Part shown: piece after piece, positions 41,648 through 53,170 of the stretch
Position numbering within the stretch: the first letter of the stretch is position 1
How the letters are laid out: each line of letters starts with the position of its first letter
DNA from: Dromiciops gliroides
Lineage: Eukaryota > Chordata > Mammalia > Microbiotheria > Microbiotheriidae
Direction: 5' to 3'
NCBI RefSeq assembly: GCF_019393635.1
Contig: NC_057864.1
Location: 476,116,617 to 476,180,616, forward strand
DNA: 64,000 bases
The notes under the pieces: model-generated
Told to the model about the DNA's origin: nothing
Seen by the model: only the letters and a program-made list of their open reading frames with translations
Database searches by the model: none
Position numbers and translations under genes: made by a program

Positions 41648-42232
41648 CTTGCCTTTCTTTTACTTGACTTTTAGCTCCTTAAAGTGGGGCACTGTTTCCA
41701 GGCTTCAGTATCCCAAGTTTAAGAAGTCCCAGGTGGTATGATTTAAGGAGAATCAGGTTCTTCACTCACCTGGCCTGTTCCCTGGTCCTTATATGACCCC
41801 AGACCAACTTGCTAATCAACCAGCTTTTTGTGTTGTGGTTGTTAGCTCTGACGAGCCTGTGCCCCTCCTCCACCTGGGCCACTGCTACTTGAGTCTACCT
41901 CCTGGTTTCCAGCAGGGATGTAAAATCCAAGTTCTGCCTTAGCACCAGCATAGACCCCTGTAGTCTCCCCCCTGCCCAGGGCTCAGCCCACTCACCAGAC
42001 TGTGAGCTTAGTTCCAGACAACACTGGTGCTTCAGCTGATTCAGAGGCTCTGGGGGTCTGCTTTTCTGGTGAGGCCTTCCTGGGACTGGATCTGTGTCTG
42101 GGTGACTGTGGGGTTGGGCTCAACTCTTGTATCTGCACAGCAGCTCCCTCCTTCTGACCTTCCAAGCCATTCTTGGTTAGAAGATGATTTCAGCACTTTC
42201 TTCTGTGAGTTTTGCTCGATACAATTTTTTAA

Positions 42233-42399
42233 ATTTAATTTAATTTTTTTAAATTTTTTTTTTGCAGGGCAATTGGGTTTAAGTGACTTGCCCAGGGTCA
42301 CACAGCTAGTAAGTGTTAAGTGTCTGAGGCCAGATTTGAACTCAGGTACGCCTGAATCCAGGGCCGGTGCTCTATCCACTGCATCATCTAGCTGCCCCG
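42233..42399 (-). mobile_element. marsupial CORE-SINE
   Basis: Full reverse copy; the duplication TACAATTTTTT is at 42222-42232 and 42400-42410. Confidence 0.92.
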
Positions 42400-42599
42400 T
42401 ACAATTTTTTTTAAGAGAGAGAAAAGAATGGAAATAAACCCTGCCCTCAAGGAGATTACATTCCACTCAAGAATAAAAATTTTAAAACATATACTTTTTT
42501 TTTAAAGGTATCTAGGGAGGAGAGCACTAGCAGCTGGACAATCTCAAGACAGGGCTCATGTAGGAGCTGAAACTTTGATCTGGACGTTTGAAGGAAGCT

Positions 42600-42800
42600 A
42601 GGGATTTCTGATCTAGAGCTGAATGGTCATCAGTGACCATGTAGGTCACTGCCCTCTTTTTGCAGATGAGGTGATTGAGGCCCAGGAAAGTAAAGTGACT
42701 TCCCTTACCCTACCAGTTTACACAGGGAGTTAAGTTTCAGGGGGTAGGATCTGAATCTGGTCCCTTACTCCCAAGCCAGTATTCTTTCTCTGCCTCCTAC
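42600..42800 (-). repeat. MIR-like CORE-SINE
   Basis: TTTTTGCAGATGAGGTGATTG, AAAGTGACTTCCC and CTGAATCTGGTCCC. Confidence 0.65.
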
Positions 42801-43391
42801 AAGCTGGAGAGGTGGGGGGAGTGCAATTCCTTGCCTGCATTCCTGAGATCCAGTATTCCCTACCTGGGCACCCAAGCCATCCATCCAGTGCCCACTCAGC
42901 ATGGCAGCCCATGCCTGGAGCCCTCCCACCCAGAGAAGGCATTCCACTGTGCACACACACTTTATTTAGTCCCCAGGGTTGGCTGGCTGCTCCCTGGGCT
43001 TCTTCTTATTTCCCATCCTCCACAGGCCCCTCTGCAGGTCCTGGGAATTATAGTCCCACATCCCTGCTTCAGGAGGAAAGTCTTTTTCTGGTTTCTCTCT
43101 CTTCTCCTTGGTCGTACAAACATCCATCCCTTTTCAGAGGATTACAGACTTTAAGATGGAATAGACCTTCGCTGCCATCCCCAGAGGTTCTTAATTTGAG
43201 ATCTGTAAATTTAAAAAATATTTTGATAAGTCTTAAAAATCAATGTTACAATTTGTTTTTACATGTAAGGTGGGGGAAAATTCTAAATAAATAAATGGGC
43301 ATTTAAAAAATATTTTGATAATTCTATTTCAACATAATTAATTTTCTTGGCTATCCTGCCTTTTGTTTGATGCATTTGAAAAGAGTATTCT
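42801..43391. other. unassigned intergenic sequence
   Basis: A 160-codon open frame (42812-43294) has no recognisable domain and a repeat-like 3' end. No gene is called. Confidence 0.4.
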
Positions 43392-43526
43392 GGGGCATCT
43401 AGGTGGGGCAGAGGACAAAGCACCAGCCCTGGATTCAGGAAGACCTGAGTTCAAATCCAACCTCAGATACTTGACACTTACTAGGTGTGTGATCCTGGGC
43501 AAGTCACTGCCCCCCCCCCAAAAAAA
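43392..43526 (+). mobile_element. marsupial CORE-SINE
   Basis: Full copy with a C/A-rich tail; the duplication AGTATTCT is at 43384-43391 and 43527-43534. Confidence 0.9.
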
Positions 43527-43534
43527 AGTATTCT

Positions 43535-44555
43535 ATGAATTGATTCATAGACATTGCCAAAGATGGCCTTGACCCCAAAAAAGGTAAAGAATTCCTCATG
43601 AATCTAATCCAACCCTTTATTTTCAGATGAGGAAGTTGTGTCACATGAAGCTTCAGGCTAGCCTGAGATCTGTCTCATTCTATAGGTATCCCCTTAGTGC
43701 CCCAACCCCTGGTCATGATTCCTCTACCCTCCCAACCTCAGCCCTTACTCCCTGACAGCCAACTCCCTATGGATTTCTACAGTTTTCTTTCTTCCTTTTA
43801 TTTTTCTTCCTTTCCTTCCTTCTGTTCTTTCTCCCTTTGATTCTGTCATTCATTCATTCATCTCTTCATTCATTTGCAACCTTGGAAATAGGGCTTAATT
43901 TAAGAAACATCTTGACTCTATTCTTATCAAACTAAATATTCATTTGAATAGGTCCCAAGCATGAGAGTTAGCACATCACCATTATTGATCATTTTCATTT
44001 CAAGTTGCCTTATTCCATTAAAACTCAAAGAAGAAAGAAAAACTCAGAGAAGGATGTTTTCTGCCCAAATGAAAAGGAAATAATTTGATAAATACATCAC
44101 AGAAGACCTTGGAAATATTGTGGGGAGTTGTGATGTATTTAGGGTCTGTTTTTTTCTGTATTGATTTCTTCTGGAGGTTTTATCACCTTCATTTCCAAAT
44201 ATATCATTTCCCCCCTTGGCCAGAGAGACATTCCTTCTATAATTCTCTAAAGCAACATTTCATTAACTATATTAAAAAAAATTGGGAGCCTCCATGACTC
44301 CAAGGAATACTTTAAAGAAAAACTTTGGGCTGGCAAATAGGCACATAGAGCAAACCCATCTTCTCTGCAGTCTGTTGGTCCCACACCACGGATTAGGTCA
44401 GAGGATAATGGAAACCACTTGACACAAGCCAAAATCATGCCTTCCTGAATTGCCAACTCAAGGACTCAAAAGTCTTTCTGGCTTGACAAACCCTACTAGC
44501 ACTTACATTCCATGGGTATAGTTTTCCAGTACTTAGGGCCACTTCCAGGATGATA
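43535..44555. other. unassigned intergenic sequence
   Basis: No gene recognised; T/C-rich and ATTC-repeat patches lie near 43790-43880. Confidence 0.4.
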
Positions 44556-44559
44556 ACAG

Positions 44560-45235
44560 ATCAATCAATTAATCAATAAACATTTATTAAGTGCCTACTA
44601 TTTGCCAGGCACTGTGCTAAGTGCTGGAATAAGATCTAGAGATAGTAGGGACTTCAAAGGCCAGAACTCCTACATCCCAATACCAAATCCTATCAGATGT
44701 ATCCTTGGCCCAGGGGATGAATGAAAAGTCAAAATCCCAGAAATCTATGTAGGTCTAAGGCACTACTCCAGCCTATGCTGGAGGTGGAATCTGCTACCAT
44801 CACTGCCCCTCTCCAAGAGGGCTATGACATAGGAATAGCCATAGCTATATGAAAATGGTAGAAGAGGTGAGAGCCTAGCCTCTAGGGGATCAGCAATTCA
44901 GGTGGCACCTGAATTGAGGTTTAAAGGAAACCCAAAGATTCCAAGAAATAGAGGGGAGGAGAAAGGGATTTCCAGGTATGGGGGAGAGTTGTACAAAGGC
45001 AGGTAGAATGGAGAAAGCATGTCACCTTTGAGTAACAATGAAAAATCCAGTCTGGCTGGACTGTAAAGCGAGAAGGAGAATTATGTGTAATAAGGTTGGA
45101 AAGGTCAGCTGGGGCCAAGTTTTGAAGAGCTTTAACTGTCAAACAGAGGTAGATGGGGGGGGGGGCAGGGCATGGGTGTATTTGATTCCAGAGGTAATAG
45201 GGAGCCAGTGGCACTTATTGAAACTAACCTCCAAG
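44560..45235 (+). repeat. ancient LINE-like repeat, partial copies
   Basis: The leading part AATAAACATTTATTAAGTGCC is at 44572. From 44885 come GGATTTCCAGGTATGGGGG, AGTCTGGCTGGACTGTAAAG, TTTTGAAGAGCTTTAACTG and GAGGTAATAGGGAGCCAGTG, in the order seen in other copies. Confidence 0.6.
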
Positions 45236-45860
45236 AAAGAGGTTGCTTCACCACATTCTGCATAGTTAATAGAAGTGGCAACTGCTTCCAATTTGGCTCA
45301 TCTCTAGTGATGCTGGGCACTGGGTTCTTTAAAATAGTTCCACCATGCTAGCAAGATGGTGGAGAGATTTTCAAATCAAACCTGGTCAGTTTGAACATAA
45401 ACTCTTGGATTGTTTTGGAGAGAAAAGGTGATAACCTGATATGATCTCCTCAATCCAATCCCAGCTTCTGTAAGTAAGAAAAGGGGAAAATGAAAATCAT
45501 TGTGAAACATCACACAAGGAGAGGGGCCACACCTCCCTTTGCCAGCCCTCCCAGCAATGCACTTACCGGAAACAATCACTTGATGCTGCCTGAATAAGCT
45601 CAAATGTCAGGAGATTCTGAATTCAGTTGGTCTAAAAATAGAATATGTTTTAAAAATTAGCCTACTAAAACAAACAAACAAACAAACAAAAAACAGCTGT
45701 GAATGTATAGTGCAGGGTTCTAATTTAATTCAACACCCACTATGTGCAAGAACAGCAGAGAATTAAGATGTTCCCTGCCCTCAGGAAGCTTACACTCTCT
45801 TTTGGGGGCCTGAGAGGTAGGGAACACAGTAGGCACTTAAAATGTCCTTTTTAAAAGGTA
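45236..45860. other. unassigned intergenic sequence
   Basis: No gene; a (CAAA)n run is at about 45669-45692 and an old-repeat lead is near 45730. Confidence 0.4.
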
Positions 45861-45872
45861 GTACTAGAGTTT

Positions 45873-46039
45873 TTTTGTTTTGTTTTTGTTTTTTTGTTTT
45901 TGTGGGGCAATGGGGGTTAAGTAAGTTGCCCAGGGTCACACAGCTAGTAAGTGTCAAGTGTCTGAGGCCAGATTTGAACTCAGGTCCTCCTAAATCCAGG
46001 GCCAGTGCTTTATCCACTGCGCCACCTAGCTGCCCTCAT
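45873..46039 (-). mobile_element. marsupial CORE-SINE
   Basis: Full reverse copy with a TTTTG-rich tail; the duplication GTACTAGAGTTT is at 45861-45872 and 46040-46051. Confidence 0.93.
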
Positions 46040-46084
46040 GTACTAGAGTTTCGACTGAAAATTGGTTTAAATTACAGGGTCTTG

Positions 46085-46265
46085 GGGGCAGCTAGATGGC
46101 ACAGTGGATAAAGCACTGGCCCTGGATTCAAGAAGACCTGAGTTCAAACCTGTCCTCAGACACTTGACACTAGCTGTGTGACCCTGGGCAAGTCACTTAA
46201 CCCTCATTGCCCCACAAAACAAACAAACAAACAAACAAATAAATGGATGAATGAATGAATGAATG
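46085..46265 (+). mobile_element. marsupial CORE-SINE with CAAA/GAAT tail
   Basis: Full copy; the tail has become (CAAA)n and (GAAT)n. The perfect 15-bp duplication AATTACAGGGTCTTG is at 46070-46084 and 46266-46280. Confidence 0.95.
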
Positions 46266-46324
46266 AATTACAGGGTCTTGTCACTACAAAACCATTAAAA
46301 AATACAGCTTTCAAAAGTCAATCA

Positions 46325-46475
46325 AGGGGGGCAGCTAGGTGGCGCTGCAGTGGATAGAGCACCAGCCCTGGATTCAGGAGGACCTGAGTTCAAATCTGGC
46401 CTCAGACACTTGACACTTACTAGCTATGTGACCCTGGGCAAGTCACTTAACCCTCATTGCCCTCCCCCCCCCAAA
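46325..46475 (+). mobile_element. marsupial CORE-SINE
   Basis: Full copy; the duplication AAAAGTCAATCA is at 46313-46324 and 46476-46487. Confidence 0.94.
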
Positions 46476-46674
46476 AAAAGTCAATCAGTAAGCTTTATGT
46501 ATATGCTGAGTAGGTAGCTGCCCAAACAGAATGGATCTGAGGCACTGAAAGAAGGCTCACCTGTTTAAAATAAACTCTCCTTTCACTCTATGATGGAAGG
46601 TGAAATTCCACTAATATAAACTTATTTCCTTTGGGGAGAAAATACTGAAAAGCAATTAAACATTGAATTATAAC

Positions 46675-46860
46675 TCCCAGGCTCACAGATCTAGAGCTTG
46701 ATGGGACCTTGGAGGGCATCTATCTGAAGGCCTCATTTTAGAGAAGGAAACAGTCTCCTAGAGGTCAAGCAATCAACCAAGTCACAGAGCTCCCAAGAGG
46801 CAAAGTGAGGATTCGAACTCAAGCCTTTTGACTGAACCCAGTGCTATTTTCACTGGGAAT
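46675..46860 (-). repeat. MIR-like CORE-SINE
   Basis: CCTCATTTTAGAGAAGGAAAC, CAAGTCACAGAGCTCCCAAG and GATTCGAACTCAAGCC. Confidence 0.65.
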
Positions 46861-47200
46861 TCCTGTTGTTAAAACAATTGGGTCACCTCTGACTCTGTCC
46901 TTGGTGCTGACCTTGAATTAGGCACTCTTCATCTAAGGTCTCTGACCACATCTCAATTCAATTCGATTGGCATTCATTAGGTGCCTGCTACATGCAAATT
47001 ACCATGGATACAACCACAAAAATGGAATAGTACCTGCCCTCGAGGTGCATACATTCTACTGAAGAGAGGGATAAGGTGAATACAAAATGTACACAAATAA
47101 ATACAGGGTTATTTGAGAATAAAAGAATCCCCCCTTCAATCAAGGAAGGCTTCCTGCAGGAGGTAGTGCTTGAGCTGATCCTTGAAGGAAATGAAGACTT

Positions 47201-47522
47201 ATGGTGGTAGTTGTTGTTTGTCCTTCATTCTCAAAGAAGACTGTGACATCGGGGTGATGTCATGACTTGCAGTGAATTGGATTTAAGTGAGGGAGGGCTG
47301 AGCAAGATCACCAGTCTCACTCTCTCCTCCAGAGCCCTCTGGGTCCAGTGGCAAGACATATATCAGGATGACTGGAGATGGCCCCAGATATTTAAGGCAA
47401 TTGGGGTTAAGTGACTTGCCCAGGGTCACACAGCTAGTAAGTGTCTGAGGTCAGATTTGAAATCAGGTTCTTCCAACTTCAGGGCCAGTGTTCTATCCAC
47501 CGTGCCACCTAGCTGCCCCCTT
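47201..47522 (-). mobile_element. long SINE variant (about 320 bp)
   Basis: The right half is a reverse CORE-SINE. The left half is a different sequence (TTGTTTGTCCTTCATTCTCA, GAGAAGACTGTGACATCGG-like, GATCAGGATGACTGGAGATG inside). The duplication AAGACTT is at 47194-47200 and 47523-47529, so both halves inserted together. Confidence 0.8.
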
Positions 47523-47820
47523 AAGACTTCTAAAAGGTAGAAGAATGTAGGGAAGCCTTCCAGACATTGGGAGGAAGGAGTGGATCTTGTACAAAGGAGG
47601 GAGGTAGAATTCTGAGAATCGGCCAGCAAGGCAATTTGACTATTATATAGAAAGCATGAAGAAGCCTAATAGAAAGTAAGGCTAGAAGGATGGGTTCTTT
47701 GTAGATGGCTTTAAAATCCAAGCTGATGTGTTTATATTCCTGAGAGACAATCTTCAGCCATGGAAGATTTTTGAGCAAGGAAGTGACACGGTGTGTTTTT
47801 TTAAAAAACAATTACTATTG

Positions 47821-47986
47821 GGGGACAGCTAGGTGGTACAGTGGATAGAGCATTGGCCCTGGAGTCAGGAGTACCTGAGTTCGAATCCAGCCTCAGACAT
47901 TTAACACTAGCTGTGTAACCCTGGGCAAGTTGCTTAACCCCAATTGCCTCACTAAAAAACAAAACAAAACAAAACAAAAAAAACCC
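47821..47986 (+). mobile_element. marsupial CORE-SINE
   Basis: Full copy with an AAAAC tail; the duplication CAATTACTATTG is at 47809-47820 and 47987-47998. Confidence 0.94.
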
Positions 47987-48168
47987 CAATTACTATTGCT
48001 ATAGATATCAGTCTGGTGTAACCATATTATTAATTTATCAATATTATACCAGTAAAGAAGTGACCACATGTCTCCCTAACTTCTCATGGTCTGAGACCGA
48101 GTGATAGAGAAAACAGGGAGAGAACTTCAGCATGGCAGTGAGAACGGGAGAAAAGACAGAGATGATCC

Positions 48169-49986
48169 TGTTGAAAAAAATTAATTATTAACTATTCTGG
48201 AAAATTCTAGAACTGGCCTTATTTGAAAAATTACGATTATATGAAAAATTATAAGTTTAGAAAAATTATAATTGGGCCGTAAGTCCCATCTGGGTTGCCA
48301 TTCAAATGTAGAAATACTTTTGCTGGGACAGCTAGGTGGTGTAGTGGATAAAGCACTGGCCTTGGATTCAGGAGGAACTGAGTTCAAATCCAGCCTCTGA
48401 CACTTGACACTTAACTAGCTGTGTGACCCTGGGCAAGTCACTTAAGCCTCATTGCCCTGCAAAAAAAAAAAATACTTTTGCTGACTTACTAGGGAGGACT
48501 AATCTGGGGACTTTTGACTGGCCCATTCAAATATAGAAATATTTTTATTTACTCCCTAATTTGGGGGGCCTGATCTGACTGGGGTACTTAACCTGGGACT
48601 GTTGACTGGTTATCTGACTGCTATTTAATATGGGCCCTTTGTAAAGTTCCACCACACTGCTCCACTCCCCAAATTGATAAGCAAAAGATTAAGAAGCTTC
48701 TTCCATTTTAACAGCAGAGGGTTTATTTATGAGATACAATTTAAAATTAAGAATACAGGGAAATAAAATGTACAACCTGACTGCATCCTGGCGCGTCTCT
48801 TTCCACCTGCTGTGCCTGGAACTTTTTTCCTCCTCCTGCATACCAATGGACCTTCTTCTAGCGTTCCCCTCACTGAAAAGCCGCCCTGCTCCATATGGGC
48901 CTCCATCCCTTCTTGCTCTTAGCTTTTTCTCCTTCCCCCATCTCTTAGTGCTCCAGCCTTTCTGTTCTCTTAATCTTTACTTTCTCCAACCTGTCCCCTG
49001 TGCTGACCACTCTGCTCTCCGCAGCATCCTAGTCCTCTGGCTCCCCAGTCCTCTGGCGCCCCCTGGTTTCTCTAACCTCCTGTACCATCAGTCCGCCCCC
49101 CCTCAGCGTCTAACTCTCTCGTTTATATATGTTCCTTCTCACCCCTCAAATCTCGGGCTCCCTGTGCCCACACACATCAAGCTAATCCGCCAGCTGCACT
49201 AGGGCTGCCGATGGGGGGTACGCTGGAGTATCCACACCCAGGGCTCCAGGGGCCCATGCCCCCTGCTGTGTGCCCAGGGACCTCTGCACGGGCTACGCCA
49301 GAGGCCGGCCGGGATGAGCCCTGCATCTCTCAGGCTCAGGGCAGAAGGAGCTGGGGCTTCCCCCACCCCCACCCCCAGCTGTCTGACCTGGCATCTCAGC
49401 CCACTGGGCTTTTTGGCTCAGCTGAAGTGGAGGGGGAGGGCCACCAGCTCCTCCCACACAGAGAAGAAAAACCTGAGGGCCTAAGGCTTTCTAATCTCAG
49501 CCCAAAGGCAGGGTCCCCAAATCAAAATAAATTCCCACAACCCTGAAGACCTAGCAAAGACTCATCTTGCCCCCCCCAAAAAAAACCCTTCATGACATCT
49601 TTCATGGGTTTTTATCCTCTTTTGATAGAGGCAGATCATTTATACATTGATCAAAGCTAATTAGTTAGCATCATTAAATTCCATTGGTTGACATGATTTG
49701 AAGGTGATCTACATTAAAATGAACTCTAGAGATGACATCAGGGAAAAGAATGGAAAAGACCCTTACTCAAGCTGCTCAAGGCAAAGTCCATTATCTAGGT
49801 ATGGGTCCTTCAATGATCTAGACAAAAGAATCTATCTCTATTTCTTTTGTTCGCTTGGGTTTGTCCCAGATGAGATCTGATAGTTTCTCAAGGAGAATTG
49901 GACTTTGGGGGGGGGGCAGAGAAAGGACTGAGAAACTGTTCTCTGGGTCCCCCAAGAAATCCATTATTAATAATTATTTTCTCACA
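48169..49986 (-). mobile_element. LTR block, endogenous retrovirus fossil (family C)
   Basis: On the minus strand the block could begin TGTGAGAAAATAATT near 49986 and end TTTTTTTCAACA at 48169. Inside are a CCAAT-like AACCAATGG, GATAAAAACC, a second TATA-like ACATATATAAACG near 49125, and a poly(A) signal near 48725. It may be one long LTR or two nested ones. Open frames at 48729 and 49211 lie within it and are not genes. Ends are uncertain; a SINE lies inside. Confidence 0.55.
48326..48469 (+). mobile_element. marsupial CORE-SINE
   Basis: Full copy within the LTR block; the 14-bp duplication AAATACTTTTGCTG is at 48312-48325 and 48470-48483. Confidence 0.94.
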
Positions 49987-50807
49987 ATGGTCACACTAAT
50001 GCCTTAGGAACAAAATGTTGGCAGCCATGTGCATAATAAATTGATAAGAAGGCAGAGGGACCCATTAGAAGGCTTGCAATAGTCCAGATTAGAGGTAATA
50101 AGGACCTGAAGTAAGATGGTAACAATATGAGTGGAGAGAAGGAGATGTGAGAAATGTGTGGAAGGTAGAATCAACAAGATGTGGCCAGTGGTTGGACATG
50201 ACTAGAAGGATGATTCCACCTTCAGTAGAAATCTGGAAGTCTGGAAGAATGGTGGGAGAGGGCAGGAGGACATAGAATGAGTTCTGTTTGGGGTATGTTC
50301 ATTTTATGACTGAGGGACCATCCATGGGTGGTGATGAAGGACTGCCTTTCAGGAGAGAAGCTACCTCCTTGACATATTTATCCATCCATCAATCAATAAA
50401 CATTTATTAAGCACATACTCTATGGCAGCTACCATGCTAATTACTAGGGATAAAAGACAAAGTAAAAACACCCACCCCCTGACCTCAAGGATCTTACCTT
50501 CTAATAGGGGAGATAACATGTACATATTTTGACAGATAATATAAGATATGCAAAAAAATACAAGTTAACTTGGAGGGAAGATACATAGAGTTGGCTAGGA
50601 TTGGAAATGGGCTCCCACAAAAGGTGGCATTTGACTTGAGTCTTGAAGGAAGTCAGGGATTCTGATAGGCAGAGATGAGGAGGGAGAGCATGGGGGGTGG
50701 GGGGGAGTCAGTAGCCAATACAAAGGCAGAGAAATTGGAGATGGAACATGTTAGATAAAGGAAAACAAATAAGGCAAATATGGCAGGACCATAAAGTTTG
50801 TGGAAGG

Positions 50808-51357
50808 TGTTTGGGATAGGAGTTTGGGGTCCTTAGGAATTTCTCTTTAAAGAATTACACTCTCTTGCACACAAAACCAATAGAATAAGATAGTAGTTTA
50901 TTTAGGGGCTGGGGAAGGGAAACCAAGAGAGAAATCCTTGGACTTCTTCTCATGGGGAGAAGGCATGGCACAGAGAGTGGCTTTGAGATACCTATCTCCT
51001 CGAGCAGGAGATAGGCAGATACTTTTATAGAAGTCCGATGGTGGTCCGATGAGGTGATCGGCTGACTGTGGAAAGTTCCTCTATTGAGGGAGGACCATCC
51101 CCCACTGGTGGTGGCTGGGGGAGTTGGGTGAGGGGTGGCTTTGGATCTCTCAAGCCAACTCTCTCCTCAGGACACAAAGGCAGCAGTCACACCTGAACTT
51201 ATCTCCCCAGGGGTGAGGGAGACTGGAATGAAGAGTGGTGGTCCATCAGATCTGGTTCCACTTATCTCTTTAGGTATGTCTGTCCTTTGGTTTAGTTTCT
51301 CAAGGAGGTTCTTTGATGTACCCCAGAGAACTTCTGGGGTGCTCTGGGCCCATAACA
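50808..51357 (-). mobile_element. solo LTR, endogenous retrovirus fossil (family B)
   Basis: A 550-bp block with TGTTTGGGA at left and CCATAACA at right, flanked by the 4-bp duplication AAGG (50804-50807, 51358-51361). The minus strand has AAATAAACTACT, a poly(A) signal, so it points left. A 4-bp duplication fits class I (gammaretrovirus-like) elements. No internal region is seen. Confidence 0.75.
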
Positions 51358-51644
51358 AAGGGAATACTATATGAGACAGTAAAGATAGGAAGGGGGAAGA
51401 GTGTGTAAAGTTCTAAGTATCAGACAAGAGATTTGCATTTGATTCTAGAGGTCATGACAAGATGCTATAGTTCATTGTGAAGAGAAAGTGGCAAGGTCAG
51501 ACTTGCACTTTAGGAAAATCCTTTTAGCAGCTGAGTGGAGGATGGATTGTAGTGAGGACAGACTTAAGGCAGGGGGACCCATTAGGAGGCCACTTCAATA
51601 GTCCAAGCCTGAGATGATAAGGCCCAGAACTAGGGTTGTGGCTA

Positions 51645-52303
51645 TGATGTGGGCTGGATTTAGGGTCAAATTGATCGTGAGTCGTTCCAAAAGAATTACA
51701 AAACTCAGTGACTCAGTTTCCCAAGTGTGATTGCAATACTGTGAGTGAACACAGGGAGAGAACCAGAAAAGTGGAAAGATATCTCTGGAATAGGGAAAGA
51801 AAAGTTATATTTATAGTATGGATTAATTGATTATCAGTCTCATTATAATAATCTCCACCTTGGGGAGGTACGGGGTGGGGGGAGGGCTTATCCTAATTTG
51901 GAGTTCCTGGGGTCCTAAACCAACCCCCCAGGCAGGTACCTTTTCCCGTGGAGGTGTGTTTTGGGGGTTTACACTTCATAAGGTGAATCTGGGAACAAAT
52001 TTGGCCTTTTCTGTGCATGTCTCTTTTTGATTCCCATGACTAGTTTCAAAATATCTTCATTTATCATTTGTTCCCAGTTTGAATTTCTGTCTTGTCAGTG
52101 AATCACTGTTATAGTTCTTTATGTTCTTGTTATAGGTGCTGATTAATGTTGGTAGGGAGAAACTAGGCCCTGACTTGTATTAAGGAAGAATCAAGTCTTA
52201 AGTTATCCATTAACTGGGGTCTGAATTCCTTTTAGAGCTCAGATCTGAATCAGAGCTCGGCTCTTAGGTTTTTCTGTTAAGCCCTTTTTTGCCTCCTACA
52301 TGA
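51645..52303 (-). mobile_element. solo LTR, endogenous retrovirus fossil (family A, copy 2)
   Basis: A 659-bp block, same family and orientation as 26357-26986, with ends TGATGTGGG and CCTACATGA. The 4-bp duplication GCTA is at 51641-51644 and 52304-52307. A minus-strand TATA-like ACTATAAATATAAC is inside. No internal region is seen. Confidence 0.85.
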
Positions 52304-53170
52304 GCTATGTGAGTGAAGAGAAGGGGACATACATGAGAGATGTTTTTGAGACAGAAATGACAAAATTTGGCAACCAATTATAGCTGTGGGATGAATGAGA
52401 GTGAATCAACAAGGATGATGCTGAGGTTGCCAGCCTGGGTCACTGGGTGTTAGTGATGGTGCCCCTGAACATGGAGAGGGAATGACTTGGGGAGAAAGAT
52501 AAGGAGTTCCATTTTGGACACGTTGAGTTTGAGATTCCTACAGGATATACAATTTGAATTGTCCCACAAACAAGTTGGGTGCTGCAGACTACAGTTCAAG
52601 AGAAACCAGGACTGGATATAGTGATCTGGAAATCATTCACATAGAGATAAAAATTGAAATTATAGGAGGCTGATAAGACCCATGTGAGAGAGCACAGGGT
52701 ACAAAATTTTTTAAAAGTACCTTCACAGTTAATGAACACGATATGGAAGGCAATCTGGCAAAGTAGTCTGAAAGGGAACATTCAGACAGGTGGGAGGAGA
52801 AAGAGCAGCTCCATGAAAACCCAGAGAGGAGAGACTGTCCAGAGGAAAGTTTGGCCAACTGTGGATGGATGCTGAGAGATCAAGAAAGGTGAAGATTGAG
52901 TTAACTGGACCTACTTGACTATGCAAATTTGTTATAAGGGTTTTGTTTTTGCTTTTGTTGTTCATGGGTAGAGATAGCAGGTAAGTGGGACAGAGGAAAA
53001 AATAAGTGCTTGTTAATTTAAAACTATGACCAAATGAAAAATTAAGAAGGGTGAAGACTGAGAAAAGCCATTAGATGTGGCAACTAAGAATTCACAGGTA
53101 ACTTCAGAGTTTCAGCTGAATGATTAAGCCACCAGGAAGATTACAGAGGACTGAAAAGATTTACTTCTGG

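Larger units (their letters stand above)
39440..42232 (-). mobile_element. HAL1-like half-LINE: ORF1 without ORF2
   Basis: Read on the minus strand: a 5' UTR (42232 to 41648), an ORF1 (41647 to 40672), then directly a 3' UTR (40540 to 39440) with L1-like 3' phrases and a final A tail. No ORF2 lies between. The ORF1 protein has a coiled coil (LKKNFEDKVREVEEKMERE) and ends RPELNGKFDFQIQDPREP, matching L1 ORF1p. One in-frame TAG and other breaks make it inactive. A CORE-SINE lies at 40541-40668. HAL1 elements are known from mammals including opossum; an L1 with a large internal deletion is the alternative. Confidence 0.75.
46945..50375 (+). repeat. ancient LINE-like repeat, copy A, split by later insertions
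   Basis: Pieces at about 46945-47200, 47523-47800 and 50045-50375 are collinear with copy B (50385-53170). They contain CCTGCCCTCGAGGTGCATAC, GGAAGGCTTCCTGCAGGAGG and then GACCCATTAGAAGGCTTGCA. Between them lie SINEs and an LTR. I do not know the family; a CR1-clade (L2/L3-like) LINE is a guess. Confidence 0.6.
50385..53170 (+). repeat. ancient LINE-like repeat, copy B, holding two solo LTRs
   Basis: Collinear pieces at 50385-50807, 51362-51644 and 52308-53170: CATTTATTAAGCACATACTC, TGACTTGAGTCTTGAAGGAA, CTTTTAGCAGCTGAGTGGAG, CATTAGGAGGCCACTTCAAT, TTGGACACGTTGAGTTTGAG and GAAAACCCAGAGAGGAGAGA. The two LTRs interrupt it precisely. No coding frame is kept. Confidence 0.65.

Noticed and set aside
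42812-43294. 160-codon open frame
   Set aside because: No domain, no start context and an end in AT-rich repeat-like sequence; probably chance.
48729-49546. Two open frames of 157 and 111 codons
   Set aside because: They lie antisense within an LTR block that has TATA and poly(A) signals on the other strand; no domain is visible.
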